Below, piece by piece: positions 13,401 through 26,618 of a stretch of DNA of 64,000 nt. Every line of letters begins with the position of its first letter. Position 1 is the stretch's first letter. The translations under genes and the position numbers were made by a program. This stretch comes from Eopsaltria australis (Eukaryota > Chordata > Aves > Passeriformes > Petroicidae), in the NCBI GenBank assembly GCA_034509425.1, contig JAVTVJ010000076.1:3286001-3350000 (forward strand), given 5' to 3'. The notes beneath the pieces were generated by a model, which saw only the letters and a program-made list of their open reading frames with translations, made no database searches and was not told the origin of the DNA.

Positions 13401-16400
13401 GACAAAATGTACTTTCTGAGATCCCTTCCAGCCTGAATTACCTGCTGTGGTCATATATCTGAAATACCTGGCATAGTGTCAGGAGGGTTAAAAATTCTTA
13501 AACCCTTCCTCACAGAACAGTCAAATTTAAGTGGGCTTTTTTTTCCACTCAGTTCACATGAGAAAGAAGGTGATGTTTGCAGAAGTTTATCTTGAGAAAT
13601 CTCTGTTATTACTATCAGCCAATTCAGATTGAAACAGCGTTTACTCTGATTATAGTATTGATTTTGATACTTTATTAATGAACTTCACAGAAGCAGTAAA
13701 ATGAAATGAAAGTACTTAATCAGGAAAATAGAAATTTGCATCAAAATTTTGACCAGCAAGTATGTCCTCCCTGAGTTGCCAGAATTGTAGTGGGGTTTCC
13801 TATTTTTTTAGTATCAGCTTTTAACTCAGTACTTTCTTTCTTGCAAGAAGGAAATGGCAGTGTAGTTCTGCAACCTATAATCATGTGTCGGGGATGGGGG
13901 TGGAAGAAGATTGGCTCATAACACTGTAATCTCATCTGCTATCTATTTTTGGACAGAGTTTGATTAATTCCCTATTAAGCAAATTCAGTGGTGTGCGTTA
14001 TTATAGTGTCATGCTTTTCTGTAGCATACTACCTGTGTCATGTGATGAGCTGTCCTGAGGGCAAGAAACCAATAAAAATGACATTCTTGCTTATTATTTG
14101 CACCACTACCCTTTCATAGCCCATCATCAGCCTATGTGTTGCCTAAGTTCAAAGTTAATTAGAATGACTGCCACTTCATGTCATATGAAAGATGATTACT
14201 GTGTGTACAGGAGAAGTTCTGCACCTCCATATACGTGTCTGTCAGCAGCTCTGCCAGTTGTGCCCCATTCTTTGTTTTTAATGATTACTGTCAGTAGGAA
14301 TGTGGGACACTCAACAACCATGAAGGTGCCAGAATTAAATGGTTGGGAAATCATCAACCTTTTCACTGCAAATGTGATGTGTCTCAGAAAGGCTTTAACT
14401 CCACAAACCAAAAACTCTTCTTTGTACAAAATCATCCTTTTAAAAATTATTTTAAGTTCTTCCATTTTAGTTACGTCAATCACTGGAAGAAGATTTGTGA
14501 AAAGATAGCAAAGAACAATCTTTAAAATACGTGGTTATGAATTGTAAGATAAAAAACTTAATTGCAGTTTAGACTTCAGATTTATTTGAAAAGGGGATAA
14601 TGATAGTAATTACCCAGTTTGAGTTTTGTAGAAGGCTAATTAGATCCCAAAAGCATTTGTATGCACAAGGCAAACCATAAATACAAAAGACCATCTGGTC
14701 CTTATCAGCTTACAACCCTAACACTGTCTGTAATTATTTTTTCTATATTGTTTTGATGTTGACATTTTATGATGCAATACATCTAGCCATGGTTAGGGAA
14801 TAACCTGTAAATGCTTTTTTGGTTGTTGATGGGCTTGGGGTTTTCTCCTGCGTTTGAAGACATTGTCTGACTCTAGGAGTGCAGTGAAGCAATCTGGAGT
14901 TCAGTCATTTACACTACTAATGGGTCAGTGTTTTAAACTGAGTTTGATTGTGGGGTTCTAATCTAAATTGTTCCATCTGCTTTTTCCAGCCTTCTGGGGT
15001 CCAAAAATAATTTTTGAATATGATGATAAGGCTTTATCAGGCCATGAAATAGTGGTTCCACAGGAATAGAAGGACTAAGTCCGAAGCCCTTGTTCTGAGT
15101 TTAGAGCTTGCTGTCCAGAACTGCCTGTGCTTTTGCTCCAACATGTAGTCCATGTGTGGCCTTGTAAAAGACCCGTATTATCACTGTGAAGTTACATGTT
15201 TAGTGCCTTCTGTGTTGTAGGGATGGCTCTCCACACCTCCATCCCATGAGCCCAAGCAGCCAGGATGTCCCAGCAGGACCTCTGCCAGACTGCAGACAGG
15301 TGCTGTGCTGCAGAAGTGGCCACAGATCCTATGGAAAGCATTAGCCAGGCCCTACAAAACACAGGGAGGCAGGACTGGCTCCAAGCCTTAGGGAGGTGTT
15401 GAGCGTGGTTCAGTCTGAGTGATTTACCAGAGATACAGAGAGAGACGCTGCCAGCTGCTTTTTGTGGCATCTTGTGGGTTCTCTGAGCTTTTCTCTGAGA
15501 GGAAATTTCTTGTGCAGAATTTTAATCAATTCCTTATTTATGAAAATTGTCACTGATTTGATGCCTTCTGACAGCTCTCCTCAGTCAAACAAGGACTAAG
15601 TAGTCAATTCTACTGCTCAGGGATCCACGCAGTCTTCAGGGATCTGCCTTTGCAAATCCAAGTGCAAATCAGACACTTACCATGAAGTTTAGGATCTATT
15701 TCACTGAAATCAGAAGTGTTTTAATCTAGTCCTAATTCTCTTCATTCCAGATACTTCCTAATCAATTGACCACCTAAATGTTGTCTGGGGCAACAGTCCA
15801 AAACCTGAAATCTGACAAGAATTACATGTTTAAAGTAACAAATTGTCCTGAAATTGAATCTCGTGTAAAATATTATTTGATGCCAGGTGCCTTTATTTCT
15901 CTTCATTCGAGGGACAGGATTTTCTTTCCAAATATTTTTTCTGTTACTTGCAAAGTTTGGAATCTAACATCTCTAGTGCCTTAGAGTCTGTTTCCTTATT
16001 ATTGCATAATCTCATTTAGCAGTGCACAGAATCCCTAACCATACTCGGGCCTGTGTGAGCTTTCTGTTTTGGAAGGACAGAGTAGGAAAGGCACAGCTGT
16101 ACAAGCAGCATGAGCAGGACTGTTGTATATATATGCCCTGTTACTTTCCATGGTTTTTCCATGCTTACATGGTCTTTCATCTCGAAAAGCCTGGCCTGTG
16201 TGGATACTGTGACTGTCACTCTGCTTGTGCAAGGCTCCATCAGCCCCAACATACCCCAGAGCAATCCTGGTGTCCAGATTCATACACCTTATGTACCATC
16301 AGCCTCTCAGCTCCATACCAAGAAGGATGAGCCTTCCCTGGCCATGGCATCAGGTTCTCCCTGTCCTCATAACCCGCATCCCATCACCATCCCAGGCAGG

Positions 16401-18778
16401 AGAGCCCTGTTTTAGCCTGGGTTGAAGGAACCTTTATGTAACCATAGCAGGAAACTTGGGTTTGGGTGAAGAAGATAAAAATACATATCTTCATAGGAGT
16501 TCATTTGTATTTAAGTGGCAAAACATGACTAGAAAATTAGTATGTTTTGGAGGAAGTCTTAGGTGGGTGTATTGTTTATTTCTTTTCTTTAACTGCTTTG
16601 AAACACTCTGGTGGCAGGCGTTGTATAGTAGCTACAAGCTATCTCTGTTTTTTTCCTTTTTTTACAGGGACGAGGTTTAAAGTAGACAGTGTTCCTTAAG
16701 TAAATGCTATGGAATGTTCTAAAATTTCATGTCAGATCTCCTGTTTTCATATGAGAACTGTCTACTTTCCCCTTGCAAAACCATGACCCAGATCTTCCAG
16801 GCATTGAAGCCTGCTCACACCACTTTTGTGTCACCATGTTTTTGTAAAGCACAAGTACAAGACAGATAGTTCCTGGAGGTCACCCAGAGTCTGTAGGTAG
16901 AGGCTGCAGCTGGGGAAGACAACAATTTTATGGCATAGAAGCATCTGAATTCTCAAACCTAGACTTCATGCAGCCCTGTCGCCTCCTGTGGCATCCAAAA
17001 GGTTAAGATGTACAGTAGGAGCCACAAAGGGTGAGTTTGTTCTAATATAGACTGTCAGGGAAAAAAATAACACTGTTTTACTACTAAAATTGCTTTGGAG
17101 ATTTTTGTGGAATCATCTTCTTTGAGTGTTATAACTGTCTGTAGGAAATTGCTTGGGATTAGCCTTGGGAGTAGAGTTGTGCATGTGCAACTGATGGACC
17201 TGTGGTGTGCACGGGCACGTGCAGTGTACCTGAGGCTGGGCTGGGGAGGGGAAGGAGCATTCAGACTGTGTGGAAAAACTTCCCTTTTGCTGTCCCCTTC
17301 CTCCTCCTGTGGTCATTCCAGCTCTCTCAGCAAGCATCTGAGCATCCAGCATCTGCTTCCCTCTCAATATAATCCCCCAGATCTGCGTGCGCTTCCTCCA
17401 GGCCACGGAAAATGTGGTTTAGTTTTGGTTTTTAGCATGTGAAATTAACACCTGGGATGGGATTTGCTTAACTGAATATGGACCTCTAAAAGTCAGCATT
17501 TCTGAAGCCAGGTTCCAAAGGCTGTGAAGGGACACTTGGGTGGTTACTCTGGTGAGACATCATTATTATACGCTTAGGCAGCAGGAAATCTACTTCAGCT
17601 AACTAGTCACCAGGGGCCAGGTCCAGAAAACATCGGTTGCCTAAAATGAGACGTAGAATTTGAAGACATAAATCTAATATTGCAGTCCCAAAGCCATAAT
17701 TACTTGCACACAACCCTGATGTCTCTTCAGTTTTTCAGCTCATTTGTGTTAACAGTGAACACTCACCCCACCCCAGGGTCCTGGGTTCCACTGTGGTCCA
17801 CACAGGGCTGATCAGCCTGGATTGTAATTCACGCATATACTGGATGAGCTTGATCCAGGAAGGTTTAGGAAAGGAAGGCCTGCTGGATGGGTTGGGCAGC
17901 CTGCACCTTGTCATTGCTAGGCAATATTTGAAGATGGGTATACGAAGGATGGAGGGGCTCTGTCTTTGATGAAATAATGCAGGAGCTATAGCACTTACCC
18001 GGGAAGCTTAATGTTCTCTCATCCCAAAGAGTCAAGATGGCATTTCTCCTCTTCCAGGAGATGAGTGTGCTAGGTTAAATGCACTGTAATGATACCTTCA
18101 GTACCCTTTCTTTTATGCTGACTCTCAGTACAAAAGTAGAATTAATGATTTTCTGTAATGGCAGGAGAGAAGTAAAGCACAGCAAGCTTTGCAGAGGGAG
18201 CAAGAGAAAATACAACTTTCTGTTACAGTGCTGTGAGCATTTACCTGGGAGAGAATGTTCAAATGCTCTTCTCTACTGCAGAGGCAGCCCTGGTGTTTCT
18301 TGATGAACCACAATTGAATTAAAAAGCCAGCATAAAACTGGAGAATGTACGAGGTGAGGTTCTCCACCGGAGACTGGTGATCCAGTTTAAGCTTTCTGTG
18401 AGAGCCAATACCTTTTAGATGTTTTGCTTTTGTGCAGTACCTATAGGAGGAACCAGATAGTTTGTTTCATTGTGGTTCCACAAACATGCCTTGAGGTTTG
18501 AGTTGGGTGTTCTCTGAGGAGGGGGGATGTAAGGTTTTAGCTTCAGACAGAGTCAGGAGCTCAGGAGTAGCCATCCCTGCTGGTGTCCCCCAGTACTGAG
18601 GCTTTGACCTGCTGTCATGGGTAGATCCACCACCACTGGCCTCAGTTTGCTGTGCCTCACCTGTCTACAAGTGGGTTTTTTTTCTGAAGTCTGTAACAAG
18701 TTATATCAAGTAAGTATAATTGAAACCTGTATTCTTCTGTTAATTTTTGTTGAAATCACCTAATAAATATAATTGAGC

Positions 18779-18830
18779 GCTTTTACCAGGCAGTGCAAAA
18801 GTGACAGTGGGCTTTTATCAGGCAGCGCAA
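18779..18830. repeat. Short direct repeat, period 32
   Basis: The 20-mer at 18779-18798 (GCTTTTACCAGGCAGTGCAA) recurs at 18811-18830 with two differences (GCTTTTATCAGGCAGCGCAA). This is a local duplication with 32-nt spacing and no known function. Confidence 0.75.
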
Positions 18831-19009
18831 TTCTGTCATCTTGTTACCTCAGAAAAAAAGGCTGAACTAAGGGTACATTATGAGTGAATATCAGTCTGCC
18901 TGTGGCACTTGGATGTCAACTAGAGAAGGGACGTGGATTTTACATCATGGTTTAGTTACTATAGCTAGAATCCATTAAGTTTCATTACCAATTTTGATTT
19001 GATGTGATG

Positions 19010-19030
19010 ATTTGACCCTGGCGGTCAAAT
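19010..19030. repeat. Inverted repeat with everted TGACC/GGTCA half-sites
   Basis: ATTTGACC (19010-19017) and GGTCAAAT (19023-19030) are perfect inverted copies separated by 5 nt. Each arm contains a nuclear-receptor-like half-site (GGTCA). This may be a receptor site or chance in AT-rich DNA. Confidence 0.6.
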
Positions 19031-20334
19031 CCTGTAAATAAAGCAATGTGAGTTTACCTAAATTTCTGTCTGACAGGAGCACTCAGTTGTAGCATTATGA
19101 CCTATTATCTAACATTACTGTTAAGCAATGGTTCAGGAAAAGAATCTCCTTGCAGATATAATTTATTACATCTTGCTAAACTCTTTGAGTGACATTCAGA
19201 CTTAACAAGAGCCAATTACGCTGCTTCTCACAATAGGCATATCCGTTTGCAGAGCCTTTTAATAGTACTTAAGATTTTTTGACTGCATTTGTCTTTTGTC
19301 TGTGAAGCTTGCTTTCAATGTCATTTCCACTCTGCTGCTGGAGATAATCTCTGGCATCACACTTTTCCTTTCACTCCTCATACCCCACTCCCTCTACCTC
19401 GATTTTTCTCGCAGAATTTGCCGGCGGCTGAGGGGTGTCAGCCATGGCTGTAGCTTCGGGGGCCTGAAGCAGTTATAAGAAGAGTCAGCACCATGAAGGC
19501 ACCTCGCACCATTGCAGCCCCCCTTGCTGCAGCCCTTGTTAAAACCTCAGTTCACCTGCCCTGTCGCTGACACCAGTTGTCATCAGTTGGCTGACTTTAG
19601 TCTGGCTGACTTTGTGTCTTCCTCTCTCATCAGCTGCTCGATAGCTTGCTGATCTGTTTTGTTTGCAGTGTGATAGGTTTGAGCATACTGTATTATTTAT
19701 AAATGTTTGGTAATTTTCTGTGTCAGTGATGTATTCTTTGGGGCTGCCTCAGTCTTTCAAAAGCACGCTTGACGCAGCGTCTCTGTCTCGGTGTTACAGC
19801 AGCATTCCCAACCGGTTACTCTGTGTACTTGCTCCCACTTGCTGCAGTTTTAAAAATGTTCTTGAGCACTTGTGCTGAGTGTTCAATTTAAATTTTATGA
19901 GGGTGCTTGGTCTAATTCTCATCCAAATTACAATAGCATGAATGTGAAGTGGCCACTGAGGAGACAGCAGAGTTAGGGTAGTGTAAAATTGGAGAATGAG
20001 GGCTGTTTTCTTCAGTTACATTGCCAAATAGTAGATCTTACTGAAGATTTTTCCTACAAAACCTAACAAATTGAACCTAATGTTTTTGTCCATTCACCTT
20101 TCCAATGTTTTTATTACTAGGCTTACTGTATTTATATTTAATGGCCCAGAGTCCAGTCTTGAGATATGCTCACCCCTCTACAGTTTTCTCAAACTTGCAT
20201 CTCGTCTTTTGGACCTGAATCAATAAAGATTGCTTGCAGTGTATTCTGCATTATGCAAGCATTAAAAGATCTTCAGAGCAAGGAAGAGAGTAGTGCCTCG
20301 TAACCCCTGGTTTCATCCCCTTTGTAAAGTCAAG

Positions 20335-20497
20335 TTCACAGTCCCCATCCCTGAAAGTGCTCAAGGCCAAGCTGGATGGGACTTTGGGCAGCCTGGTTTA
20401 TTGGAAGGTGTTGTCCCTGTGCATGACAGGGGGCTTGGAACTAGATGTTCTTTAAGGTCCCTTCCAACCAAACAATTCTATGGTTCTGTGGTTCTTT
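20335..20497 (+). repeat. CR1 LINE 3' end
   Basis: The sequence follows the CR1 3' end closely: CCATCCCTGAAAGTGCTCAA, then GGCCAAGCTGGATGG, then GGAACTAGATG, then TTTAAGGTCCCTTCCAACC, ending in a degenerate ATTCTATG/GTTCTGTG tail at about 20473-20495. CR1 copies are usually 5'-truncated like this one. It is non-coding and presumably inert. Confidence 0.92.
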
Positions 20498-22305
20498 TCA
20501 GATCTCAGTGGCCCTGGCACAGAGCCATGCTTACAGGGTTTCAGAAGAGAAGACCCACACAACAGCCATAACTCAGACTGTTGCCGGTCTGCCTTATTGC
20601 TTCTCTCCACCTTTTTCCTACTGTATAGTCAAGATGCAAGTAGAATTACAACTTTGAATAGAGATCTAGTGAGCCACTAGATTGCTAGCTATTTTGTCTG
20701 GACTGACAGATCCTTCACTTTCATAGGTGCAAGCATAGATTACTTTAAGTTCTCCTGAAAAACAAAAAAAAAAAAAATTGGTCCATATAGCTACAGGTTA
20801 CTCACTTTTTTACATCCTTATGTGTGTGTGAGAGAGTGAAGAAAAATACGCTGTACGAAAATTGAAAAACAAGATGTGTAGATATGAAAACTCAGTCAAA
20901 TTTGTGTAAATCCTTCCTATTGGTCTGTTATGGATGTTATATTGCACTGAATTGCTGCTGTGATATCTTAAAAGTGTTGGTAATTAATTGTAATTATGTA
21001 TGCCATTCCTATCCTTAATGTAAACTGCATCTTATCCACAGATATGGAAAGCTGTCTTCCCTGGGTCGAGGATAGACTTTTGGTAACTTTTCTTGATAGT
21101 CCAGTGGTTTAGTAGAAAAAGAGATGATGGAGCACAATGATACTGTCCACTAAAAACCAGTACTCTCGAAGTGACACATTAAGCTCCTAATTTTGCTGTT
21201 AACAGTATACGTGTGAAGATATACTAATGGCATGGGAATTTTTCATGATCTTTGTAATCCCTGTCTATTAAAAGGACAGCTTAGCATCTTCAAAGGAAGA
21301 AGTAGATTTCTGTAATGCTTATTTGTAAGGGCAAAATAAATTGATATACTCCGCAACTTAACTAAATAAGCAAAGAACGCATTAGGAATAAGGACAAAAA
21401 AAGATGATCAAGCAAGAATTATACCAGATGGATAAGCACAAGTGCAAATCTCAGATAAACTTATGCTGAGAAAATACCATCTCGTTTGCAAAAAGACACT
21501 GAACCGGGTGGTTGTGGAACTACTGAGAAGAGATTTGCTTGATCCCCAAATTTAAATAATGGCTTCTAGTTGACAGCAGCTTTGATTACTCCTTGGAGCT
21601 ACCCAAGCGAAAGAGAAACTGATGCAGTTGTCAGCCTAATCACTGACTATCTGGACTCATCATGTTCTGACAAGTGTATCAGGTACAGATGTTTGTAAAA
21701 TTTTCTTAATAGGAGAGTCAAACAGGTCTGTCTTACCCATCAGCTGCCTCACGTGTAGAGAGGCCACCATCATCATTGCTTCTTGCTTTCCTCCCATCCT
21801 TGTTCAACAGAGAAGCCTGATATATTCCCCACAAGCCCTATAAAGGTTGTAGCCTCAGAGCTCTGTTCTTGCATTCATTATTTGTGTGTGTAGACAGATA
21901 TGTTCATATCTTTCTTGTCTGGATTCTCCTGCTTTTCTGTCCAAAGAGGAGCAATAGTTTTAGCTGTTCTGCCCCACTCTGCCCCATTTAGCGTGCTCCC
22001 CAGGTTGTCTAAAGACCAGCAGCAGCACCCAGATTCTTATATTGCCTCAGTGTGCATAAAGATCACTCAGGAACCTTCAACCTTCAACTTTTTTATCTCT
22101 TCGTGGATTTCTTTCAGTTTTTCCATTGCTGGCAGAGGTGAACACTGTTGCCTGGATCTCTCCCAGCAGCATTCCCAAGCACTGGGTGTGAAGAAGTGGC
22201 TCAAGCACTAGGCCTGCTCTGCTGCAGTAGGTGGCTTTCAGGTGCAGATTGTCCTTCCCTGTGAGCCAGAGATCTGTAGCCAGAGATGTAACCATTGCTG
22301 GCTAA

Positions 22306-22355
22306 GCATAGAATCACAGAATCATTCAGACCTCTAAGATAATCAAGTCATCAGA
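22306..22355 (-). repeat. CR1 LINE 3' terminal fragment
   Basis: CATAGAATCACAGAATCATT followed by CAGACCTCTAAGATAATCAA is the reverse complement of a CR1 tail plus the adjoining 3' untranslated sequence. Only about 50 nt are recognisable, and part of the usual 'ggttggaaa' segment is missing. Confidence 0.8.
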
Positions 22356-23420
22356 CAGAAAGCATAAATTTACATTCAGTGATTGAAAGGAGGGACACTG
22401 GTATGGTAAAATTTGCACCTGACCTCACATGTAAAGAGGACTTTAGCAGACAGGACTGACTCCTAAGAGTTGTGCCCACATGTCGGATATAAGCACAGAA
22501 GTATTTTCTCTTCTTATTTTAAAAGTCATTAGTTAAATTCAGACTGATTATGAAAACAGTTCATTATGGAACCCCAGTTCTGTTTAGGGGCACCCAAAAT
22601 GAAACAATGATCTGATTTCAGAAGATGCAGGTTTTCAGTCTTCTAAAAACATTTCTAAGGTACCTTCAATTGTGGCATGCCAGATTATTACATCTGAAAA
22701 TTAAAAGTTGTTGTTGAAATACTGTTTTTATCCTTATGCTTAAGAGCACAATAAGTCTAATTGTCCTGCTGAGCCTTAACTTCAGTTACTTGCAGTTCTT
22801 TCAGGTGCAGACTTGTTCGCTTGGTAAGCTGGCTCAGAGGGAGACATTGCCAGCATTCCAGTGCACTGCTGCCTTTCAAGGCTTGCAGCCTTTTCTGGTT
22901 TCTAGCAACAATTTGACCTAGGTGTTTCTGTGGCTCTTGCATGGATGTGGAAGAGAATGGAGAAGCTCAGCAGGTTCAAGCCTTGGTTCTTGGTGGTCAC
23001 TCCTCTTAGCCTTTGGCTCTGATTGCCAAAGGTGGAAACAGCAGCAGCACATCAATTCTTACTCCTGTGCTAAGAAACATGATAAGATTTGACTGAATGG
23101 ATGCAGGCAACTGATAATTTTTCCCTTTGCCAAGTAGCTAGTGAGTTGGTATGACAGAGCCAAAACTCCTAAGTCCAGTGTACTGTTCACCATATTCTTG
23201 CTCAGAGATTTTTGGGGGACAGGAAATATCAGTATCACGGATCCAGCATCTACCTAGCTTTAGATCATATTAGTAAAATAGGTCTTCAGTATCAGGATGG
23301 CCATGTGTGAAACTGTTCTCCTCTGTGCCAGTTTAAAAAATCATGATGATGATTTAAATGCTGGTTTCAGATCAGGTATTGACCATTTGTATAAGCAACA
23401 AAGAAATGTTTCAGGAAAAC

Positions 23421-23532
23421 ATCATAGAATCATAGACTGTGCTGAGTTGGAAGGCGCTCATCAGGATCATTGAGTCCAACTCCTGGCCTTGCTCAGGACA
23501 CCCCAAGAAACATACCAAGTGCCTGTTTCTCA
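23421..23532 (-). repeat. CR1 LINE 3' end fragment
   Basis: It begins with the reversed tail ATCATAGAATCATAGACTGT and continues GAGTTGGAAGG, then TTGAGTCCAACTCCTGGCC, then CAGGACACCCCAAGAA. It belongs to the same CR1 subtype as the copies at 25.4 and 26.5 kb, with which it shares the 'CTCCTGGCC...CAGGACA' block. Confidence 0.9.
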
Positions 23533-24774
23533 ATTTTTGCCGGAAATGACACAGACCTTGTCTGGTTTTCTGAGTTGTGTCTGTAAATGAATCTTAAATT
23601 CAGTCATTTGGAGAGGATAGGAAGTACATGATCGTATTTTATTTCCATTTAATATAGTGTATATCCTTCGGAAAAATGCTATCCCATGCTACATGCACAG
23701 ATAGAGGCCCTCTGCAGTGAGATACAGGATCCAAGTTCCTAAGCTAGAGTTATTCTAGAAGGGGAAATTTTGGTTATTGGTATCATGGGCACAGAGAGGA
23801 GGTCAGCTGCTAAGTCTTACAACTTAGTTGTAAATTGTTTTACTATCCTGTTGTCTTTGTGATACTTGAACAATCGTCATTGCTGCAGATTGATAGCATT
23901 CCTGTATCCTGAGTTTACAACTGAAGCAAGAGAAGCGGAAGAGAGTGTATGTTCAGGAGCTGGTTAGAGGGAAGGAACTTGGACTTGTTCTTCCTGAAAT
24001 ATTTACTGCCTTTCACAGATTTTTTTATGGGCTCCAGGAGAGATTTGAATGAGGTGTTAGGTTGAAAACTGAACTGAGAGGCTGTTCCTTATGTAGGGGA
24101 AGATGGTATAAAGGAATTAACTGTTTGACAGCTGGACTTAGACTTTTGATGGATATTTTTTACAGGAGAGTGTGAATCCCCCTGCTCCTTTCTTGGCTGC
24201 TCCAAACACAGGGTGTAGTGTGCAGAGGGTCACTGCTCACTGCTCCATTCCTGTGCTGGGAGCAGGGGTTTCAGGACTGTGTGGGGTTCTTCTCCTCCTC
24301 CCTCTGGGCTTCCCAGGGAGGCTGGGCAGAAGGAGCTGTGCCAGGATGTGCTACTGTCATGCGTCCACAGTGGGTGACTGCCCTGGGGACATGGCAGGGA
24401 GGTGTGCGGGTAAGTGGGACCCGGGAGTATGTGTCTGAGCCATGATGCCTCCTGGAGCTGCTCTCCCTGGGGTGGAGGTTGTGTTCAAGTCCTTACTCAG
24501 GGCTTGGTTTACAGCACTACCTGGCCTATAAAAAGCAATTAGAACACAGTGAGTATTTGCCCCTAGCAACCCTTGTGGGCTTGCAGAGAGAACTCTGCAA
24601 ATAAATTACTGCTCTTCAACATCAGCTTGTACCCACCTCATAAACCCATTCCTGAGCTTGGCACTGGAAAAGAAAGAAAACAGCATTCAACCAAAGACGA
24701 GAGTTTTGTGTTGTGGTTTTATTTTTACTCTAAGAGTTCAGTTATTTTTACCCAACAAACAACATTATTACCCC

Positions 24775-25200
24775 TATAACTCTCCGCGTGTTGGCACGGG
24801 GGCTCTGCGACGCTGGTGTCTGACAGCTTGCTAATAATGCAGCGTGGTACGAGCACGTCCTGTGCCAGCAGCGATTACTGCGAGCAGGCGGCAGCGCGAT
24901 GACAGCCTTGAGAAGCGGCAAGCGCAATCTGAGAGGTGACATCCATCGGAGGGAATTTCCCAATTATTTCTGCTTCGTTAGGCTCCGGGTGACGGGAAGG
25001 TCGCACAGCAAGCGCACTCCCGCCCAGAAGGTGCAGGTCACCTCTTTCAGGCTTCTCAGAATGGTCCCTTTATAATTAGAGGATGTGATTTAGTTTTATT
25101 ATATTTTTAAAAAGATAATAAACTATTGACAGCTGAGGTTGCAGGCTGAATTTAGCCGTAATCACAACCACAGATGCTTGTGTTTTCACACAAGTAACTG
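24775..25200. promoter_or_regulatory. CpG-dense candidate intronic regulatory island
   Basis: About 20 CpG dinucleotides fall between 24784 and 25025 in a window that is otherwise CpG-poor, so this stretch has resisted CpG decay. The flank at 25060-25200 is AT-rich with homeodomain- and MEIS/TGIF-like words, such as TTGACAGCTG at 25126-25135. No open frame or known repeat explains it. It could be an unmethylated enhancer or an alternative promoter. No TATA box or initiator was assigned. The call rests on composition only. Confidence 0.35.
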
Positions 25201-25398
25201 TACTCATTAAGTCTTCCTGTATAAACAGTTAAAACTCAGGACTAAATTGCCAAAAAGAAACCAAGACTTCTGAATATCAGCATGCTGCTGCCCAGGGTGC
25301 CTACTAAATATATGGATTGGGCAAGGGGGAAGAGGGGAGAGCAAAGAGTGATGAGGACAGCTTTTGTGGTGGTGCTGCTGGCACTGAAGGATGGGATT

Positions 25399-25760
25399 AA
25401 TCACAGAACATCCTGAGTCGCAAAGGACTGACAAAGGATCATAGAATCCATCTCCTTGCCCTGCACAGGACATTCCAAGAGTCACACCATGTGCCTGAGA
25501 GCATTGTCCAAATGCTTCTTGAACTCTTGTCACGTTTGGTGCTGTGACCAGTTCCATAGGGAACCTGTGCCAGTGTCCAACCACCCAGTGGGTGAAGAAC
25601 CTTTTCCTAATACCCAACCTAAACCTCCCCTGACACAACTTCAGGCCTTTCCCTTGGGTCCTGTCACTGGTCACCACAGGGAAGAGATCAGTGCCTGCCT
25701 TTTGCTTCCCCTGGTGATAAAGTTGTAGACTACAAGATCTCCCCTCAGACTCCTCTTATT
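25399..25760 (-). repeat. CR1 LINE 3' end with remnant of the ORF2 C-terminus
   Basis: This is the longest CR1 copy in the window. On the minus strand an open stretch entering at about 25677 reads [19 protein letters not shown] and then VVGHWHRFP, which matches the conserved C-terminal end of CR1 ORF2 (usually '..GRFRLDIRKKFFT..VVKHWNRLP'). The nucleotide text (CACACCATGTGCCTGAGAGC, GAAGAACCTTTTCCTAATA, AGAGATCAGTGCCTGCC) is standard for CR1. Upstream ORF2 is absent by 5' truncation, so the element cannot move. Confidence 0.93.
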
Positions 25761-26501
25761 TAATTAGTGTCACTATTTCAGAATTAGGCTTCTGTGCTAA
25801 GCCAGGCATGCTGACTGATCTGTAGGTACTGGAGTGAGAGGCAGTCCAGACTGCTCAGCAGGTCCTCCTTTGTCTCTTACAGCAGAAACCTGGATTACAG
25901 GCTTAGGCAGGACACCCAGATTCACTTCACCAAACCAGAGAAGATGACTTTGTTCTCCAAGGTGTTTGGAATCATATCAACTGAAATACTAATATTGTTC
26001 CTGTGACAGCATGGTGCTGCCATGATGTAGAGCTCATGAAATTACTGGGTGTGATTTTTTTCGCCCTTAGATGTTTTAATGCAGAGCTATCAAACAACTC
26101 CATTTCAGGTTGTGTATTCCGGTGATACCATTCCTGTGGAAAGGGCAGTGTGGAGCAAGAATGGACACACGGTATCCTCTTGCAGACCTTTGTCCAATGT
26201 CAGCTCTTTGCTTCCTCCTTAAGGATAAGAGGACAGAGAAAAAGTGAGCTGTTGGTGCTCAGAAGCTGCTGTCATGAGTGACTGAGTATTGAGAAAAGCA
26301 AGAAAATAGATACATGTGCTTGAGTCCTGAGCACACACTCATTCAAGGGCTGTCTGGGGTCTAACTTGGCTTCTTAGTCCTTCCAGGTTGCTGGATTTGC
26401 ACAGTCAGAGGATGACAACTGCAGAAATCAAATGTTATCAGCAAAGAAACCGCTTCTGCAAGGAGGGTTTTCAGTTGATGACATGCCTCAAATTTATTTA
26501 A

Positions 26502-26618
26502 AATCACAGAATCAGAGAATAGCTGTTGGAATGGACCCACAAGAGTTACCAAAATCCAGCTCCTGGCCCTGCACAGGACACCCCCAAGAATCACACCCTG
26601 TGCCTGAGATCCTTGTCT
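26502..26618 (-). repeat. CR1 LINE 3' end fragment
   Basis: It begins AATCACAGAATCAGAGAATA and continues CCAGCTCCTGGCCCTGCACA, then GGACACCCCCAAGAATCACA, then CCCTGTGCCTGAGA. It matches the 25.4 kb copy over the shared 3' part and is shorter. Confidence 0.9.

Larger units (their letters stand above)
10476..20330. other. Unassigned sequence, no supported gene
   Basis: Several stretches here (roughly 10560-11720, 15060-15480 and 16020-16440) are more GC-rich and less AT-biased than the surroundings and might be very old repeats, but I could not assign them to a family. A small GC-rich bump with CpGs lies at 19400-19640. A/C-rich low-complexity DNA occurs at 11786-11825. A short diverged direct repeat lies at 18779-18830. 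Confidence 0.5.

Noticed and set aside
22960..22990. GGTTCAAGCC as a tRNA B-box
   Set aside because: No A-box at the right distance, no acceptor stem and no terminator run; not a tRNA gene.
25207..25677. 156-codon minus-strand frame as a host gene
   Set aside because: Its first half is the decayed C-terminus of CR1 ORF2 and the rest runs through CR1 3' sequence into unique DNA.
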